Below, in pieces: positions 18,107 to 27,220 of a stretch of DNA of 64,000 nucleotides. The notes below the pieces were generated by a model. The model did not search any database. It was given only the letters and a program-made list of their open reading frames with translations, and was not told the DNA's origin. The stretch is taken from the NCBI GenBank assembly GCA_035765535.1, contig DASTXE010000006.1, forward strand, positions 558,001-622,000. The letters run 5' to 3'. Numbering within the stretch: position 1 is the stretch's first letter; every line of letters begins with the position of its first letter. The translations under genes were made by a program, and so were the position numbers. The stretch comes from Rickettsiales bacterium (GTDB lineage Bacteria > Pseudomonadota > Alphaproteobacteria > Rickettsiales > JABCZZ01).

Positions 18107-18652
18107 ATGAAACTCCTGTGCTTCGCAGGTGCACTGCGCAAAGATTCCTACAACAAGAAGTTCGTCCGCGAGGCCATGCGCTTTGCCCGGGAAGCAGGTG
18201 CTGAAACGGAATTTGTCGACTTAAAAGATTACCCTATGCCGCCTTATGACGGCGATATCGAAAGCACCACCGGCATCCCTGAAACAACCTCTGCGCTTGC
18301 TAAAAGGATCGCTGCTGCCGATGCGCTGATTATCTCCACGCCGGAATATAACGGCAGCATCCCCGGAATTCTGAAAAATGTAGTAGATTGGCTCTCACGC
18401 GAAAAACCCGTTTCGCTTACGAATAAGCCGCTGCTCCTGCTGGCTGCATCGCCCGGAGCACTGGGTGGCGTGCGCAGCCTCTGGCACACGCGCGTGCCGT
18501 TCGAGGTGCTGGGCGTGCATGTCTTCCCGAATATGATGGGGCTGCAAAACGCAAGCACGGCATTTGATGAACAGGGCAAACTGAAAGAAGAAAAGCCCAC
18601 ACAGCAGCTCAAAAAACTGGTGGAACAATTCATAACCCATATCAGGAAATAA
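18107..18652 (+). CDS. NAD(P)H-dependent FMN reductase
   Basis: A 181-residue flavodoxin-fold enzyme. The N-terminal CFAGALRKDSYNKKFV gives the FMN phosphate loop, and ISTPEYNGSIPGILKNVVDW is the family signature. By family it reduces quinones, azo compounds or chromate with NAD(P)H. It lies three bases before the osmC-like gene, so the two form a redox-defence pair. Substrate unknown. Confidence 0.9.
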   Translation: MKLLCFAGALRKDSYNKKFVREAMRFAREAGAETEFVDLKDYPMPPYDGDIESTTGIPETTSALAKRIAAADALIISTPEYNGSIPGILKNVVDWLSREKPVSLTNKPLLLLAASPGALGGVRSLWHTRVPFEVLGVHVFPNMMGLQNASTAFDEQGKLKEEKPTQQLKKLVEQFITHIRK

Positions 18653-18655
18653 AAT

Positions 18656-19078
18656 ATGGCAGAGCAACAGATCACGGCGCATGTCGAGGAAACAGGCGAA
18701 AGCAAATTCGCCGTTAACATTAACGTTTCCGGCCACATGATTAAAGGGGATGAACCGCTGGATGCAAACGGCGGTAATCTTGGCCCCGCACCGTTCGACC
18801 TGCTGACCGCCGCACTCGGCGAATGCACGGCGATGACGATACGCTGGTATGCCGCCCGTGAGAACTGGCCGCTGGATAAAGTGGAAGTAAACCTCACTCA
18901 CCATAAAGAAGCGACCCCAGGCAGCAGGATCAAAGCAGACATTTTTACTAAAGACATCACTCTCTATGGCGATAAGCTGACCGCAGAGCAGAGAACCAAA
19001 CTCATAGAAATCGCCGCCAAATGTCCCGTACAGCGCACGCTGGAAAATACGCCTGTTATTAAAACGACAGGACGATAG
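18656..19078 (+). CDS. OsmC-family peroxidase-like protein
   Basis: A 140-residue protein with the OsmC signature: GNLGPAPFDLLTAALGECTA with the first redox Cys, and AAKCPVQRTLENTPVI with the second. By family the two cysteines reduce organic hydroperoxides. Of the subgroups (OsmC, Ohr, YhfA-like) it is closest in motif style to the general OsmC/YhfA-like type. It is translated directly after the FMN reductase. Confidence 0.9.
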   Translation: MAEQQITAHVEETGESKFAVNINVSGHMIKGDEPLDANGGNLGPAPFDLLTAALGECTAMTIRWYAARENWPLDKVEVNLTHHKEATPGSRIKADIFTKDITLYGDKLTAEQRTKLIEIAAKCPVQRTLENTPVIKTTGR

Positions 19079-19092
19079 CTTAACCTATAATG

Positions 19093-19174
19093 CGTGGATA
19101 CGCGAAGGAGCGAAGCGACGACTCCTTCAGAGGGGATAAGCGTAAGCGAAGGGGGCAACGAACTCGCGCCCCCC
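19093..19174. repeat. structured palindromic repeat, copy B, intergenic
   Basis: It shares the core of copy A (17313). Here the first hairpin has a perfect 7-bp stem (gaaggag/ctccttc) and the last is gggggc/gcccccc. It lies between convergent osmC and the DUF2461 gene, where it could act as a terminator. Confidence 0.75.
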
Positions 19175-19191
19175 TTACACCAACAAATACC

Positions 19192-19920
19192 CTACTTCTT
19201 CTCCGATCTCATATGGTCCTCCGCCGACCAGTTGAATTCGAGGAACTTCCTGCCTTCTTCCACGAAATCCGTCACGGCCTTAATGAGCTTACGACTGCCG
19301 ACCACGGAAGCGGGTAAATCACGCCGCGTAACCAGCGAACGCATTTTGAGATGATGCGCCACAGGACTATCGGCATAATCGTCAAAGCCGCGCGGCAACC
19401 GCGTCAGCATTTCCTCCTGCGACAGCTCCAGCCCCTGCCTTTCCATATCTTTCACAATCCCCAGCCAGCGTTTCTGCGACTTCACAATCGAACCGCGCAA
19501 CGCCGCCAGCATATCCGGTTCCGGGTGATACGTCCCCATCGCAACGAACGAACCTTCCGGGTCGATATGCACATACACCATGCCCGGCGAAAGCTTGCGA
19601 TCGTCGCGCATGAGCACCATGCTTGCGTGAGTCTTATATGGTGTTTTGTCTTTTGAGAAACGCACATCGCGGTAAATCCGGAAGATCGAACGTTTTGGAT
19701 CACCTGTAAGCGGTAACCCCAGCTTTTCCATCTCCCCGGCCAGTTCCCCGACCAGCGCACGCAAAGGCACCATCACCTGTGTATCGTAAATTTCCTTGTT
19801 CTCCAGAAACCAGTCACGGCTCTGGTAGAATGCCAGGTTTTTGAAGAATCCAAGCGCCTGTTTGCTGAACCCGCTAAATGCTTCCGCTTCGACTTTCTTG
19901 CGTTTTGCCGCCTTCGCCAT
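19192..19920 (-). CDS. DUF2461 (TIGR02453) family protein
   Basis: About 242 residues from the ATG at 19920, one base after the greB stop. FSKQALGFFKNLAFYQSRDW, WFLENKEIYDTQVMVPL, FRIYRDVRFSKDKTPYKTHA and GMVYVHIDPEGSFVAMGTY are the conserved blocks of the DUF2461 family. The function of the family is not established. It is coupled to greB. The basic N-terminus (MAKAAKRKK) may interact with nucleic acid, which is speculation. Confidence 0.88.
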   Translation of the reverse strand: MAKAAKRKKVEAEAFSGFSKQALGFFKNLAFYQSRDWFLENKEIYDTQVMVPLRALVGELAGEMEKLGLPLTGDPKRSIFRIYRDVRFSKDKTPYKTHASMVLMRDDRKLSPGMVYVHIDPEGSFVAMGTYHPEPDMLAALRGSIVKSQKRWLGIVKDMERQGLELSQEEMLTRLPRGFDDYADSPVAHHLKMRSLVTRRDLPASVVGSRKLIKAVTDFVEEGRKFLEFNWSAEDHMRSEKK

Positions 19921-19921
19921 G

Positions 19922-20482
19922 TTATTCCTCCCGTATGATATAGCGCACTTCCAGCACATCGATGCTTTCTACCCCGGCAGGCGTGCGCAGTTCCACCGTA
20001 TCCCCCGCCTGCGATTTCATAAGCGCTTTGGCCACCGGCGTCTGCCAGCTGATCTTGCCTTGCGCCATATCCGCTTCGTCCACACCCACGAGCGTCACCG
20101 TATGCTCCGTATCGTCTTCACGCGCGTACGTTACCGTCGCACCGAAAAACACGCGCTCAATTCCCTGCTGCCGCGCAGGGTCGACCACTTCCGCATTGTC
20201 CAGACGCTTGGTCAGATAACGGATACGACGGTCGATCTCGCGCAACCGCTTCTTGCCGTAAATATAATCGCCATTCTCCGAGCGGTCACCATTGCCTGCC
20301 GCCCACGCGACCACTTCCACCACCTTCGGGCGTTCTTCACGCAAAAGCTTCTTCAGCTCGTCCTGCAGGGTCTTAAAACCCGTAGGCGTCATATAATGCT
20401 TCACAGGCGCAACGGATTGCGGTTCCTCCGGCACTTCCGGTTCGTTATCGCCATCCGTCTCTTTTGTAAATGCCTTACTCAT
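19922..20482 (-). CDS. greB: GreB-type transcription elongation factor
   Basis: About 186 residues from the ATG at 20482. An acidic N-terminal extension (about 30 residues) precedes the Gre coiled coil (YMTPTGFKTLQDELKKLL) with GNGDRSENGDYIYGKKRL, the GreB-type tip, and a C-terminal GreA/B domain (FGATVTYAREDDTEHTVTLV, KISWQTPVAKALM). By family it binds the RNA polymerase secondary channel and stimulates cleavage of backtracked transcripts. A 13-base palindrome (TGCAT TAT ATGCA, 20508-20520) lies 25 bases upstream. Confidence 0.9.
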   Translation of the reverse strand: MSKAFTKETDGDNEPEVPEEPQSVAPVKHYMTPTGFKTLQDELKKLLREERPKVVEVVAWAAGNGDRSENGDYIYGKKRLREIDRRIRYLTKRLDNAEVVDPARQQGIERVFFGATVTYAREDDTEHTVTLVGVDEADMAQGKISWQTPVAKALMKSQAGDTVELRTPAGVESIDVLEVRYIIREE

Positions 20483-20645
20483 TTCTATCCTCACTCAAAA
20501 CGGGGTATGCATTATATGCATCCGACTTCCACTACGATAGTAAATAGTCAGTTACGCATAGCATTAAAATGCGGGAATACCCCCCTTAACAAAATCCCAT
20601 TCCTACCCTATTATGGAATTACCGCCCACTTAAAATGGTAGTTCT

Positions 20646-21626
20646 ATGCAGCACAAGAATCTTCCTCTCTTCGACGTAACTCCCGAGGGGCTGACACTGG
20701 CTGGCAACCTGATGGCCAAACGGCGACAGGACGGAGCATTTTTCATTCACGCACAGCAACTAACCAAAACACTGGCATCAGCCTATGGCAACGATATCAT
20801 AACGCCTCATACAATTCGCTATCTCAATCGCGCGGGAGAGCTAATGGCGAAAGTGCAGGATGCTGACTGGGATGCGCAAACACCGCACGATATGCACCAT
20901 ATCCCTGCACTGGCACAGGTAAGAATGTTACTCGCGCTTGCCACCCCAATTCCACTCTATAAATATTCTCCCGAACAACCACGCATCCCTGCAGGCAATC
21001 GCAACGGCGGACAGTGGACAAATGAAGGTGACAGCAGTACTGCCGCATCAGATCATAATGGTGAATATCAGGTAGCAGATTCCAACCAAATCATGACCGA
21101 TACAACGGTGGATAATAGTAACAATAAATCTTTGGTTAAGCCTACATCTGTAAAACTGGATGATGGCACTACTGTTATAGACCCAACAACCGGAAAACCC
21201 ATCTTGATGCCTGCTGATGTATCATTAAATGATAATGCAAAATGGGGCGAAGAACTTTCAAACTCTTACCTGAGATCAGGCCACATGTTTGCTGCCTTTA
21301 TGCCCGATGGTTCTATGGATTACCAACGAACATACAGCAATCAATCAGATAAAAATGGGAATCCACTTATCAACAGAAATTATATTGATTTTGGCAATTT
21401 CAATTACGGCGTTGTAGGCGCTGCCGCTGGTTATTCGCTGTCTGAGCTTCTGAACGCAGCAGCAACCATAAACTCTCGAAATGTTTTCTCCTCACGCACC
21501 AATATTGTAACAAATCCTTTTGATACAAGTCTTGAAAAACCATGGCTTAGCAATCCACGCAATGACAAATTCATTATCATGGGATATAACGCTTATATCA
21601 ACGGTAAAATCAAAGCTAGCAAATGA
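20646..21626 (+). CDS. candidate polymorphic toxin (Ntox44-like C-terminus)
   Basis: A 326-residue protein without a signal peptide. Residues about 105-120 contain EQPRIPAGNRNGGQWT, a linker motif seen before varied toxin-like domains in alphaproteobacteria. The region after it is Asn/Asp/Ser-rich and AT-rich in DNA. The C-terminal part holds NYIDFGNFNYGVVGAAAGYS, which resembles polymorphic toxin type 44 (a predicted RNase). I could not verify this by profile. The stop overlaps the next gene's start (ATGA), the usual arrangement of toxin and immunity genes. Base composition differs from the neighbours, which suggests transfer. Confidence 0.6.
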   Translation: MQHKNLPLFDVTPEGLTLAGNLMAKRRQDGAFFIHAQQLTKTLASAYGNDIITPHTIRYLNRAGELMAKVQDADWDAQTPHDMHHIPALAQVRMLLALATPIPLYKYSPEQPRIPAGNRNGGQWTNEGDSSTAASDHNGEYQVADSNQIMTDTTVDNSNNKSLVKPTSVKLDDGTTVIDPTTGKPILMPADVSLNDNAKWGEELSNSYLRSGHMFAAFMPDGSMDYQRTYSNQSDKNGNPLINRNYIDFGNFNYGVVGAAAGYSLSELLNAAATINSRNVFSSRTNIVTNPFDTSLEKPWLSNPRNDKFIIMGYNAYINGKIKASK

Positions 21627-22147
21627 CAGTAATTTCTACCAAATATATCATTCATGCCACCTGTATTCTTCTTATTGCTCTAGGAATGACGTTCTGTCTA
21701 AACCCTTCTGGTTATGCCCTGAATAACGGTGAAGGTGAAGGAATAAGCAACCTTGCAGATCTGTCTATTCCCAACTCGTCATGGGTTATACGTAACCGAG
21801 TTATGGGAAACCCAAGCCCCGCTGGAGGAAGTGGTTGGCTCGATATAACCGCTAATAATACGACAACAGGAGAACATGTTTTAATTCTCCGGCTCAGTGA
21901 TATCCAAACTCCACTACAGGAAAGATACGAAGAACCGAACCGGCTTATCATTCAACTTCCAAATAGAACGGATATTGTTGAACAACACAATTCATTTGCA
22001 AATTTCACGGCTGTTTATAAGTTTACTCCAAAAGATAATCCGTCAGACCGCACCGCCTATCAATTTTGGTGGCGACATCCTCGCGAGAAAAAAGCTATCC
22101 AGTGGTGCATGCATAATCTGGGAAACAAAGATTTGTGTAACCCATAA
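21623..22147 (+). CDS. secreted small protein, candidate immunity protein
   Basis: A 174-residue protein coupled by a 4-base overlap to the toxin-like gene. The N-terminus (IIHATCILLIALGMTFCLNP) is a signal peptide, with cleavage probably after SGYA. The mature part is strand-rich (GWLDITANNTTTGEHVLIL) and ends with two Cys (WCMHNLGNKDLC) that may pair. I recognise no family. The position and export signal fit an immunity protein acting in the periplasm, which would need the toxin also to act or transit there. The RNase-like call for the toxin does not easily fit this, so the pairing remains open. Confidence 0.55.
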   Translation: MTVISTKYIIHATCILLIALGMTFCLNPSGYALNNGEGEGISNLADLSIPNSSWVIRNRVMGNPSPAGGSGWLDITANNTTTGEHVLILRLSDIQTPLQERYEEPNRLIIQLPNRTDIVEQHNSFANFTAVYKFTPKDNPSDRTAYQFWWRHPREKKAIQWCMHNLGNKDLCNP

Positions 22148-22228
22148 TTTGTTTAACGAATTACATTTATAATACGCTAGAAATATAGTATCTTTACTAG
22201 CAGTAGAATTTACAGGGCAAGTCATTCA

Positions 22229-23257
22229 ATGAAAGCACTGGTAAAATCAAAAGCTCAGGAAGGCCTATGGTTGGCGGATGTGCCCGTGCCTGCCTTCGGC
22301 ATTAATGATGTACTGGTCAAAGTCCTCAAGACCGGCATTTGCGGCACGGATCTGCATATTTATAACTGGGATGCCTGGGCCCAGAAAACAATCCAGATTC
22401 CAACGGTCATCGGCCATGAATTCGTCGGCCGTATCACGGAAATCGGCAGCAATGTAACCGGCTTCAAAGTGGGTGACCTTGTCAGCGCCGAAGGCCATAT
22501 CGTCTGCGGCCATTGCCGCAACTGCCTTGCCGGAAGGCGGCATCTGTGCGCGCATACGCTCGGCATCGGCGTGAACCGCGACGGTGCATTCGCGGAATAT
22601 GTTGCAGTTCCTGCCATCAATGTCTGGCCTTGCAGCAGCACGCTCCCCCTCGAATATTTCGCCATCTTTGACCCGTTAGGTAACGCGGCTCATACCGCTC
22701 TCTCGTTCGACCTGATAGGCGAAGACGTGCTTATCACAGGCGCTGGCCCTATCGGCATCATGGCGGCGCTCATGGCGCGCCATGCCGGAGCACGTCACAT
22801 TGTGATCACGGATATTAACCCCTACCGCCTCCAGCTCGCGCAATCTGTCAATGTCACCGCTGCTCTGAACGTGGCGAAGGACGATATACGCGATGTAATG
22901 AAAAAACTGCATATGACCGAGGGGTTCGATGTCGGGCTGGAAATGTCCGGCAATCCTCAGGCGCTAAACCTGATGATCGAATCCATGGCGCATGGCGGCA
23001 AGATTGCGATGCTGGGTATTCAGCCCAGCAACACTGGCGTGGATTGGGACACGGTTGTCTTCAAAGGCCTCACGATCAAAGGCATCTATGGCCGCCAGAT
23101 GTTCGAAACCTGGTACAAGCTCACGGCAATGCTGCAAAGCGGAATGGATATCGCGCCCGTCATCACGCATCGTTTCTCCTATCGCGATTTCCAAAAAGGG
23201 TTCGACATCATGCGTAAGGGCGAGTCGGGTAAAATCATCCTCGACTGGGAGGAATAA
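22229..23257 (+). CDS. tdh: L-threonine 3-dehydrogenase
   Basis: A 342-residue zinc alcohol-dehydrogenase-fold enzyme. It has the catalytic zinc region ([26 protein letters not shown]), the structural zinc cysteines ([15 protein letters not shown]) and the NAD fold ([20 protein letters not shown]). NWDAW and its partner gene kbl identify Tdh rather than a general medium-chain enzyme. It oxidises threonine to 2-amino-3-ketobutyrate. It ends two bases before kbl. Confidence 0.95.
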   Translation: MKALVKSKAQEGLWLADVPVPAFGINDVLVKVLKTGICGTDLHIYNWDAWAQKTIQIPTVIGHEFVGRITEIGSNVTGFKVGDLVSAEGHIVCGHCRNCLAGRRHLCAHTLGIGVNRDGAFAEYVAVPAINVWPCSSTLPLEYFAIFDPLGNAAHTALSFDLIGEDVLITGAGPIGIMAALMARHAGARHIVITDINPYRLQLAQSVNVTAALNVAKDDIRDVMKKLHMTEGFDVGLEMSGNPQALNLMIESMAHGGKIAMLGIQPSNTGVDWDTVVFKGLTIKGIYGRQMFETWYKLTAMLQSGMDIAPVITHRFSYRDFQKGFDIMRKGESGKIILDWEE

Positions 23258-23259
23258 TT

Positions 23260-24447
23260 ATGACTGTCGATCTCAACACTTCGCTGCAGGCAGAACTGAA
23301 AAAGATGGAACAAGCCGGTACGCTCAAGAGCTACCGCCACATCGCTTCGCCGATGGATACGGAAGTCGATATGGAGGAACGCGGCCATGTGTTGGTGCTC
23401 TCCTCCAATAATTATCTCGGACTCGCTAACCATCCGGAAGTGATTGAAGCAGGCAAACAGGCGCTGGACGAATACGGCGCAGGCACAGCATCGGTGCGTT
23501 TCATCTGCGGCACATTTTCCATTCATGATAAAATCGAGGCGGCACTTGCCAAACTGCACCATACGGAAGCAGCATTGACCTATGTTTCCTGCTGGACGGC
23601 CAACACCGGCCTGATTCCCGCTGTTGCCACCGCGGAAGATGCGCTCATCAGCGATGAGCTGAACCACGCTTCGCTGATTGACGGTTGCCGCATGGCAAAA
23701 GCCAAACGCTATGTCTACAAACATTCCGACATGGCTGAGCTGAAAAAGAAGCTCGAAGAAGCCAAGGACGCACGGCGCGTATTCATCGTAACCGACGGTG
23801 TGTTCAGCATGGAAGGCGATATTGCGAAACTGCCGGAGATCATCGCCCTCGCCAAACAATATAATGCCTCCATCATACTGGACGACTCACACGGCGTAGG
23901 CGTCATGGGCAAACACGGACGCGGCACGGCAGAACATTTCGGCGTGGAAAAAGATATTCATATCGTCACCGGCACGCTTGGCAAGGCACTCGGCGGCGCA
24001 GCGGGAGGTTATGTCGCAGGCTCGCGCACATTGATCGATTACCTGCAGCAGGTTTCACGTCCACAGCTTTTCTCCAACGCCTTGCCCGCCACGATTGCCG
24101 CAAGCGCTGGCAAAGCAATCGAGATACTGGAGCGCGAGCCACAGCGTGTGGAACGGCTGCACACCATCACACACAATATGCGTGAAGGACTCAAACGCAT
24201 CGGCTTCAAACCGCTCGAAGGCGAATCGGCCATCGTTCCCATCATTGTCGGCGATACGGCCTTCGCCATCCGCTTAAGCAAAGCGCTGCTCGAAGAGGGC
24301 ATCTTCATCACCGGATTCGGCTACCCCGTTGTCCCCGAAGGCGCAGCAAGACTCCGCATCCAGATGTGCGCTTCCCTGACGGATGAACAGATCGAACATG
24401 CTCTCAACATATTTGAGAAAACCGGGAAGAAGCTCGGGGTGATCTAA
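23260..24447 (+). CDS. kbl: glycine C-acetyltransferase
   Basis: A 395-residue PLP enzyme of the alpha-oxoamine synthase family. SSNNYLGLANHPEVIEAGKQ, FICGTFSIHDKIEAALAKL, the cofactor Asp in ILDDSHGVGVMGKHGRGTAE and the Schiff-base Lys in VTGTLGKALGGAAGGY are all present. With tdh directly before it, it cleaves 2-amino-3-ketobutyrate to glycine and acetyl-CoA. The length is normal. An AGGA site precedes the ATG. Confidence 0.95.
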   Translation: MTVDLNTSLQAELKKMEQAGTLKSYRHIASPMDTEVDMEERGHVLVLSSNNYLGLANHPEVIEAGKQALDEYGAGTASVRFICGTFSIHDKIEAALAKLHHTEAALTYVSCWTANTGLIPAVATAEDALISDELNHASLIDGCRMAKAKRYVYKHSDMAELKKKLEEAKDARRVFIVTDGVFSMEGDIAKLPEIIALAKQYNASIILDDSHGVGVMGKHGRGTAEHFGVEKDIHIVTGTLGKALGGAAGGYVAGSRTLIDYLQQVSRPQLFSNALPATIAASAGKAIEILEREPQRVERLHTITHNMREGLKRIGFKPLEGESAIVPIIVGDTAFAIRLSKALLEEGIFITGFGYPVVPEGAARLRIQMCASLTDEQIEHALNIFEKTGKKLGVI

Positions 24448-24450
24448 AAC

Positions 24451-25995
24451 CTACTTCCCTACATCACCCGAACTCACCGTACGCTTCAGCGCCGCAATTA
24501 CAGCAGGCAACGGCGTCGGCACATCCGGCAGTTTCTGGTACTGCTCCCATCCGCTGCCAAGCGCCTTGTAGAGATCCACAAACCGCTCCGCCGCTGTCTG
24601 CTGTGCGATCACATATTGCTGCTCCAGATCATATTGCTGGCGCTGTGCATCGATCACGTTCAGCGAGTCTGTGAGCCCCCGGTCGAAACGCTGTGCCGCA
24701 ATGCTAACCGCCTGCTGGCTCGCCTTCAATGCCGTTTCAAGATTCTTCAGCCGCTCCTGCTGCGCCGCGTAATCGCTGGCGGCAATATCCGCCTCGCGCA
24801 CGGCATTCAGCACGGTCTGCTTATATTGCTGCAGTTGCGCGTGCGCTTGGAAATCCGCAACATGCACGGCAGCATCCAGCGCGCCGAAATCCAAAAGCGG
24901 CATACTTGCCGAAGGACCAAACGACCAGATGAAACTATGCTGGCCGGGATGAAGCCCGAGCCCGTATGCCTGTTCGCCTGCCCCGCCTGTGAGCGAAAAA
25001 TGCGGGAACAGGTCGGCCACCGCCACACCCACATGCGCTGTCGCGGAAGCAAGGCTGCGCTCGGCTTCACGTATGTCCGGACGGTTACGCAATAAGTCCA
25101 GCGGCACGCCGGTAGAGAGTTCCGGCGGCAGCGGTGGAATCTGCCCGGGTTTGGAAAGTTCAGTTACCATATTCTCCGGGAATTCGCCGCACAGCACGGC
25201 AATCGTATATTGTGTTGCCTTCACCTGGGCCATAAGCGGCGCGCGCCGCGCTTCCAGTCCCGCCTGCTCACGCATGGCGATGTTGAGATCAAGTCCGTTT
25301 GTAATACCGCGATCATAACGCTGCTTCACGAAATAGACATAACGTTGCGCTGCCTCGATATTTTTCTCCAGCACCGCCTGCTGCATTTGCAGTCCACGCA
25401 TATCGGCATAGGTTCGCACAATATCGGCCACAATGGTAATCAGCACATTATTGCGCGCTGCTTCTGCCGCCTCTTCGTCATATCCCGCCGCTTCAAATTC
25501 GCGGCGATATTTTCCGAACAGATCCAGTTCCCATCCTGCATCGAAACCGTAAATCTCATTAACATGCGAAAAGCCATCAAGATTCTGACCGGATATCAAT
25601 GCCTGCGACACCCTACCGCGCGCAAGATCGCTACCGGTGCCACCTGCCCCGCCCGCGCTTGCGCCCGCCAACGGCAATGCATGTCCCAGCACCACAGCTT
25701 CCTGCTCGCGCGCCTGCTGCACGTGATCCAGCGCAATACCAAGCTCAGGATTCGCTTTAATCGCCTTATCGATCAAAGCGTTTAACGTTTCATCATTCAG
25801 CGTCTTCCACCACTGCGCAACCATAACAACGTTGCCTTTTTTAGCCTTCCCGCCTGCCACACCGACAAACGCGTCGGGCATCTGCATCTGCGGCGGATGA
25901 TAATCAGGCCCGACGGCACAACCGGTTAGAAGTAGGCCGGACGTGGCACATAACAACCCGAAGCGTAAGAGTTTATTCTTTTGCTTTGTCCGCAT
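24451..25995 (-). CDS. NodT-family outer-membrane efflux lipoprotein
   Basis: About 514 residues from the ATG at 25995. A lipoprotein signal ends SGLLLTGCAVGPDYHPP, the usual start of NodT/OprM-type outer-membrane factors. The two repeated OEP halves follow, with long helices (QAREQEAVVLGHALPLAG, LLRNRPDIREAERSLASATA, ASQQAVSIAAQRFDRGLTDS). By family it forms the trimeric TolC-like exit duct of the RND pump encoded upstream. It overlaps the adaptor gene by 23 bases. Confidence 0.92.
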   Translation of the reverse strand: MRTKQKNKLLRFGLLCATSGLLLTGCAVGPDYHPPQMQMPDAFVGVAGGKAKKGNVVMVAQWWKTLNDETLNALIDKAIKANPELGIALDHVQQAREQEAVVLGHALPLAGASAGGAGGTGSDLARGRVSQALISGQNLDGFSHVNEIYGFDAGWELDLFGKYRREFEAAGYDEEAAEAARNNVLITIVADIVRTYADMRGLQMQQAVLEKNIEAAQRYVYFVKQRYDRGITNGLDLNIAMREQAGLEARRAPLMAQVKATQYTIAVLCGEFPENMVTELSKPGQIPPLPPELSTGVPLDLLRNRPDIREAERSLASATAHVGVAVADLFPHFSLTGGAGEQAYGLGLHPGQHSFIWSFGPSASMPLLDFGALDAAVHVADFQAHAQLQQYKQTVLNAVREADIAASDYAAQQERLKNLETALKASQQAVSIAAQRFDRGLTDSLNVIDAQRQQYDLEQQYVIAQQTAAERFVDLYKALGSGWEQYQKLPDVPTPLPAVIAALKRTVSSGDVGK

Positions 25996-27220
25996 CCTGC
26001 ACACCTTCGTGATATTCGCTGACCTTCACCGCCTCACCTTCCATAACTTGATTGCTGATATTGAGCGCCACCTGATCGCCGGGCGCAATGCCTGAGGCGA
26101 TTTCCAGCGTGCTGCCGTTATCGCGCGCAATCGCAACGGAACGAAATGCTACTTTTCCGTCCTTACCTATCACAGCCACCTCAGGACCATGCGCACGGAA
26201 AACGAGCGCAGAAGCAGGCACTTCCACCATGCCCTGCTGCGGCACATCGAACGCAACATCCACATACATGCCCGGCACCAGCGCCTGCTTAGGATTCGGA
26301 AGATCCACCTCCACCTTGAGCGTGCGCGCCTGCGGATCGATGGCCTCTGCCGTACGCGCCACCTTGCCGTCAAACACCTGCCCCTGCAGGCTGCCGGCCG
26401 TGATATGGGCGGCAACACCGTTCTTAATATCCTGCGCAGCGCTTTGCGGCACATCCACGAATACACGCATCGGATCGTTCTGCGCAATCTCGTAAAGCGG
26501 TGTTGTGCTGTCCGTGCTGCCTGCCGTTACCAGATTGCCAATATCGATATTGCGCTTAATGATCTTGCCGTCATAAGGCGCTTTCACTTCCTTGAATTTC
26601 GCCAGTGCCATATAACGGTCGACATCCGCTTTCGCCTGATTAAGCTGCGCAAGTGCACTGGTATAGGCCGCTTTCTTTGCTTCGCGTTCCTGCTCCGACA
26701 CCACTCCTTTGGGAGAGTTGCGCCAGCGGTCATAGGTCGTCTTTGCAAACTCCACTGCTGCCTGGCGCGAGGAGATAAGCGCCTGCGCGGAAACCAGCTG
26801 CGCATCCAGCTCCGGCGTCTCAATTGTGGCAAGCACCTGCCCCTTCTTCACCTGATCGCCGATATCTGCATTCCAGGATGCCACATACCCGTTCACACGC
26901 GCATAGATCGTGCTTTCATACCAGGCCGCCGTCTCCCCCGGCAATGTGAAAGCAAGCGTGGACGGCGCTTTAGCCACAGTGATCGCTTCCACGAGCGGCG
27001 GTGCGGAAGCCTCCGCCTCAGCCATCTTTTCCAAGCGATGCTCGTCAATCATCTTGATGACATGCGTCACCGCGAATCCGGCCACCAGCGCAATCACAAA
27101 ATACTTGGCATATTTATGTATCTGCCGCTCGGTATAAGCACGCGAAGGAAACGGGCTCACATTGCCATGAGCGGGTGCATCCGTGTAATTCTCCTGCATA
27201 TCCGTGTTAGGCTGTTGCAT
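25973..27220 (-). CDS. RND periplasmic adaptor (membrane fusion protein)
   Basis: A 415-residue adaptor. One membrane anchor lies near residues 35-55 (KYFVIALVAGFAVTHVI). Lipoyl halves follow (YARVNGYVASWNADIGDQVK and VKAPYDGKIIKRNIDIGNLV) around an alpha hairpin, then a beta-barrel (GKVARTAEAIDPQARTLKVE). By family it links the inner-membrane pump to the outer-membrane factor. The gene starts 14 bases inside the end of the permease gene. The barrel IDPQARTLKVE motif is common in the HAE1-type adaptors. Confidence 0.92.
   Translation of the reverse strand: MQQPNTDMQENYTDAPAHGNVSPFPSRAYTERQIHKYAKYFVIALVAGFAVTHVIKMIDEHRLEKMAEAEASAPPLVEAITVAKAPSTLAFTLPGETAAWYESTIYARVNGYVASWNADIGDQVKKGQVLATIETPELDAQLVSAQALISSRQAAVEFAKTTYDRWRNSPKGVVSEQEREAKKAAYTSALAQLNQAKADVDRYMALAKFKEVKAPYDGKIIKRNIDIGNLVTAGSTDSTTPLYEIAQNDPMRVFVDVPQSAAQDIKNGVAAHITAGSLQGQVFDGKVARTAEAIDPQARTLKVEVDLPNPKQALVPGMYVDVAFDVPQQGMVEVPASALVFRAHGPEVAVIGKDGKVAFRSVAIARDNGSTLEIASGIAPGDQVALNISNQVMEGEAVKVSEYHEGVQDADKAKE

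Noticed and set aside
20508..20520. The TGCAT-TAT-ATGCA palindrome as a specific operator
   Set aside because: It is short and AT-rich, with no known regulator nearby; reported only as a note in the greB entry.
20646..22228. A prophage or insertion remnant around the toxin-like genes
   Set aside because: No integrase, phage structural gene, transposase or terminal repeat was seen; only the base composition is unusual.
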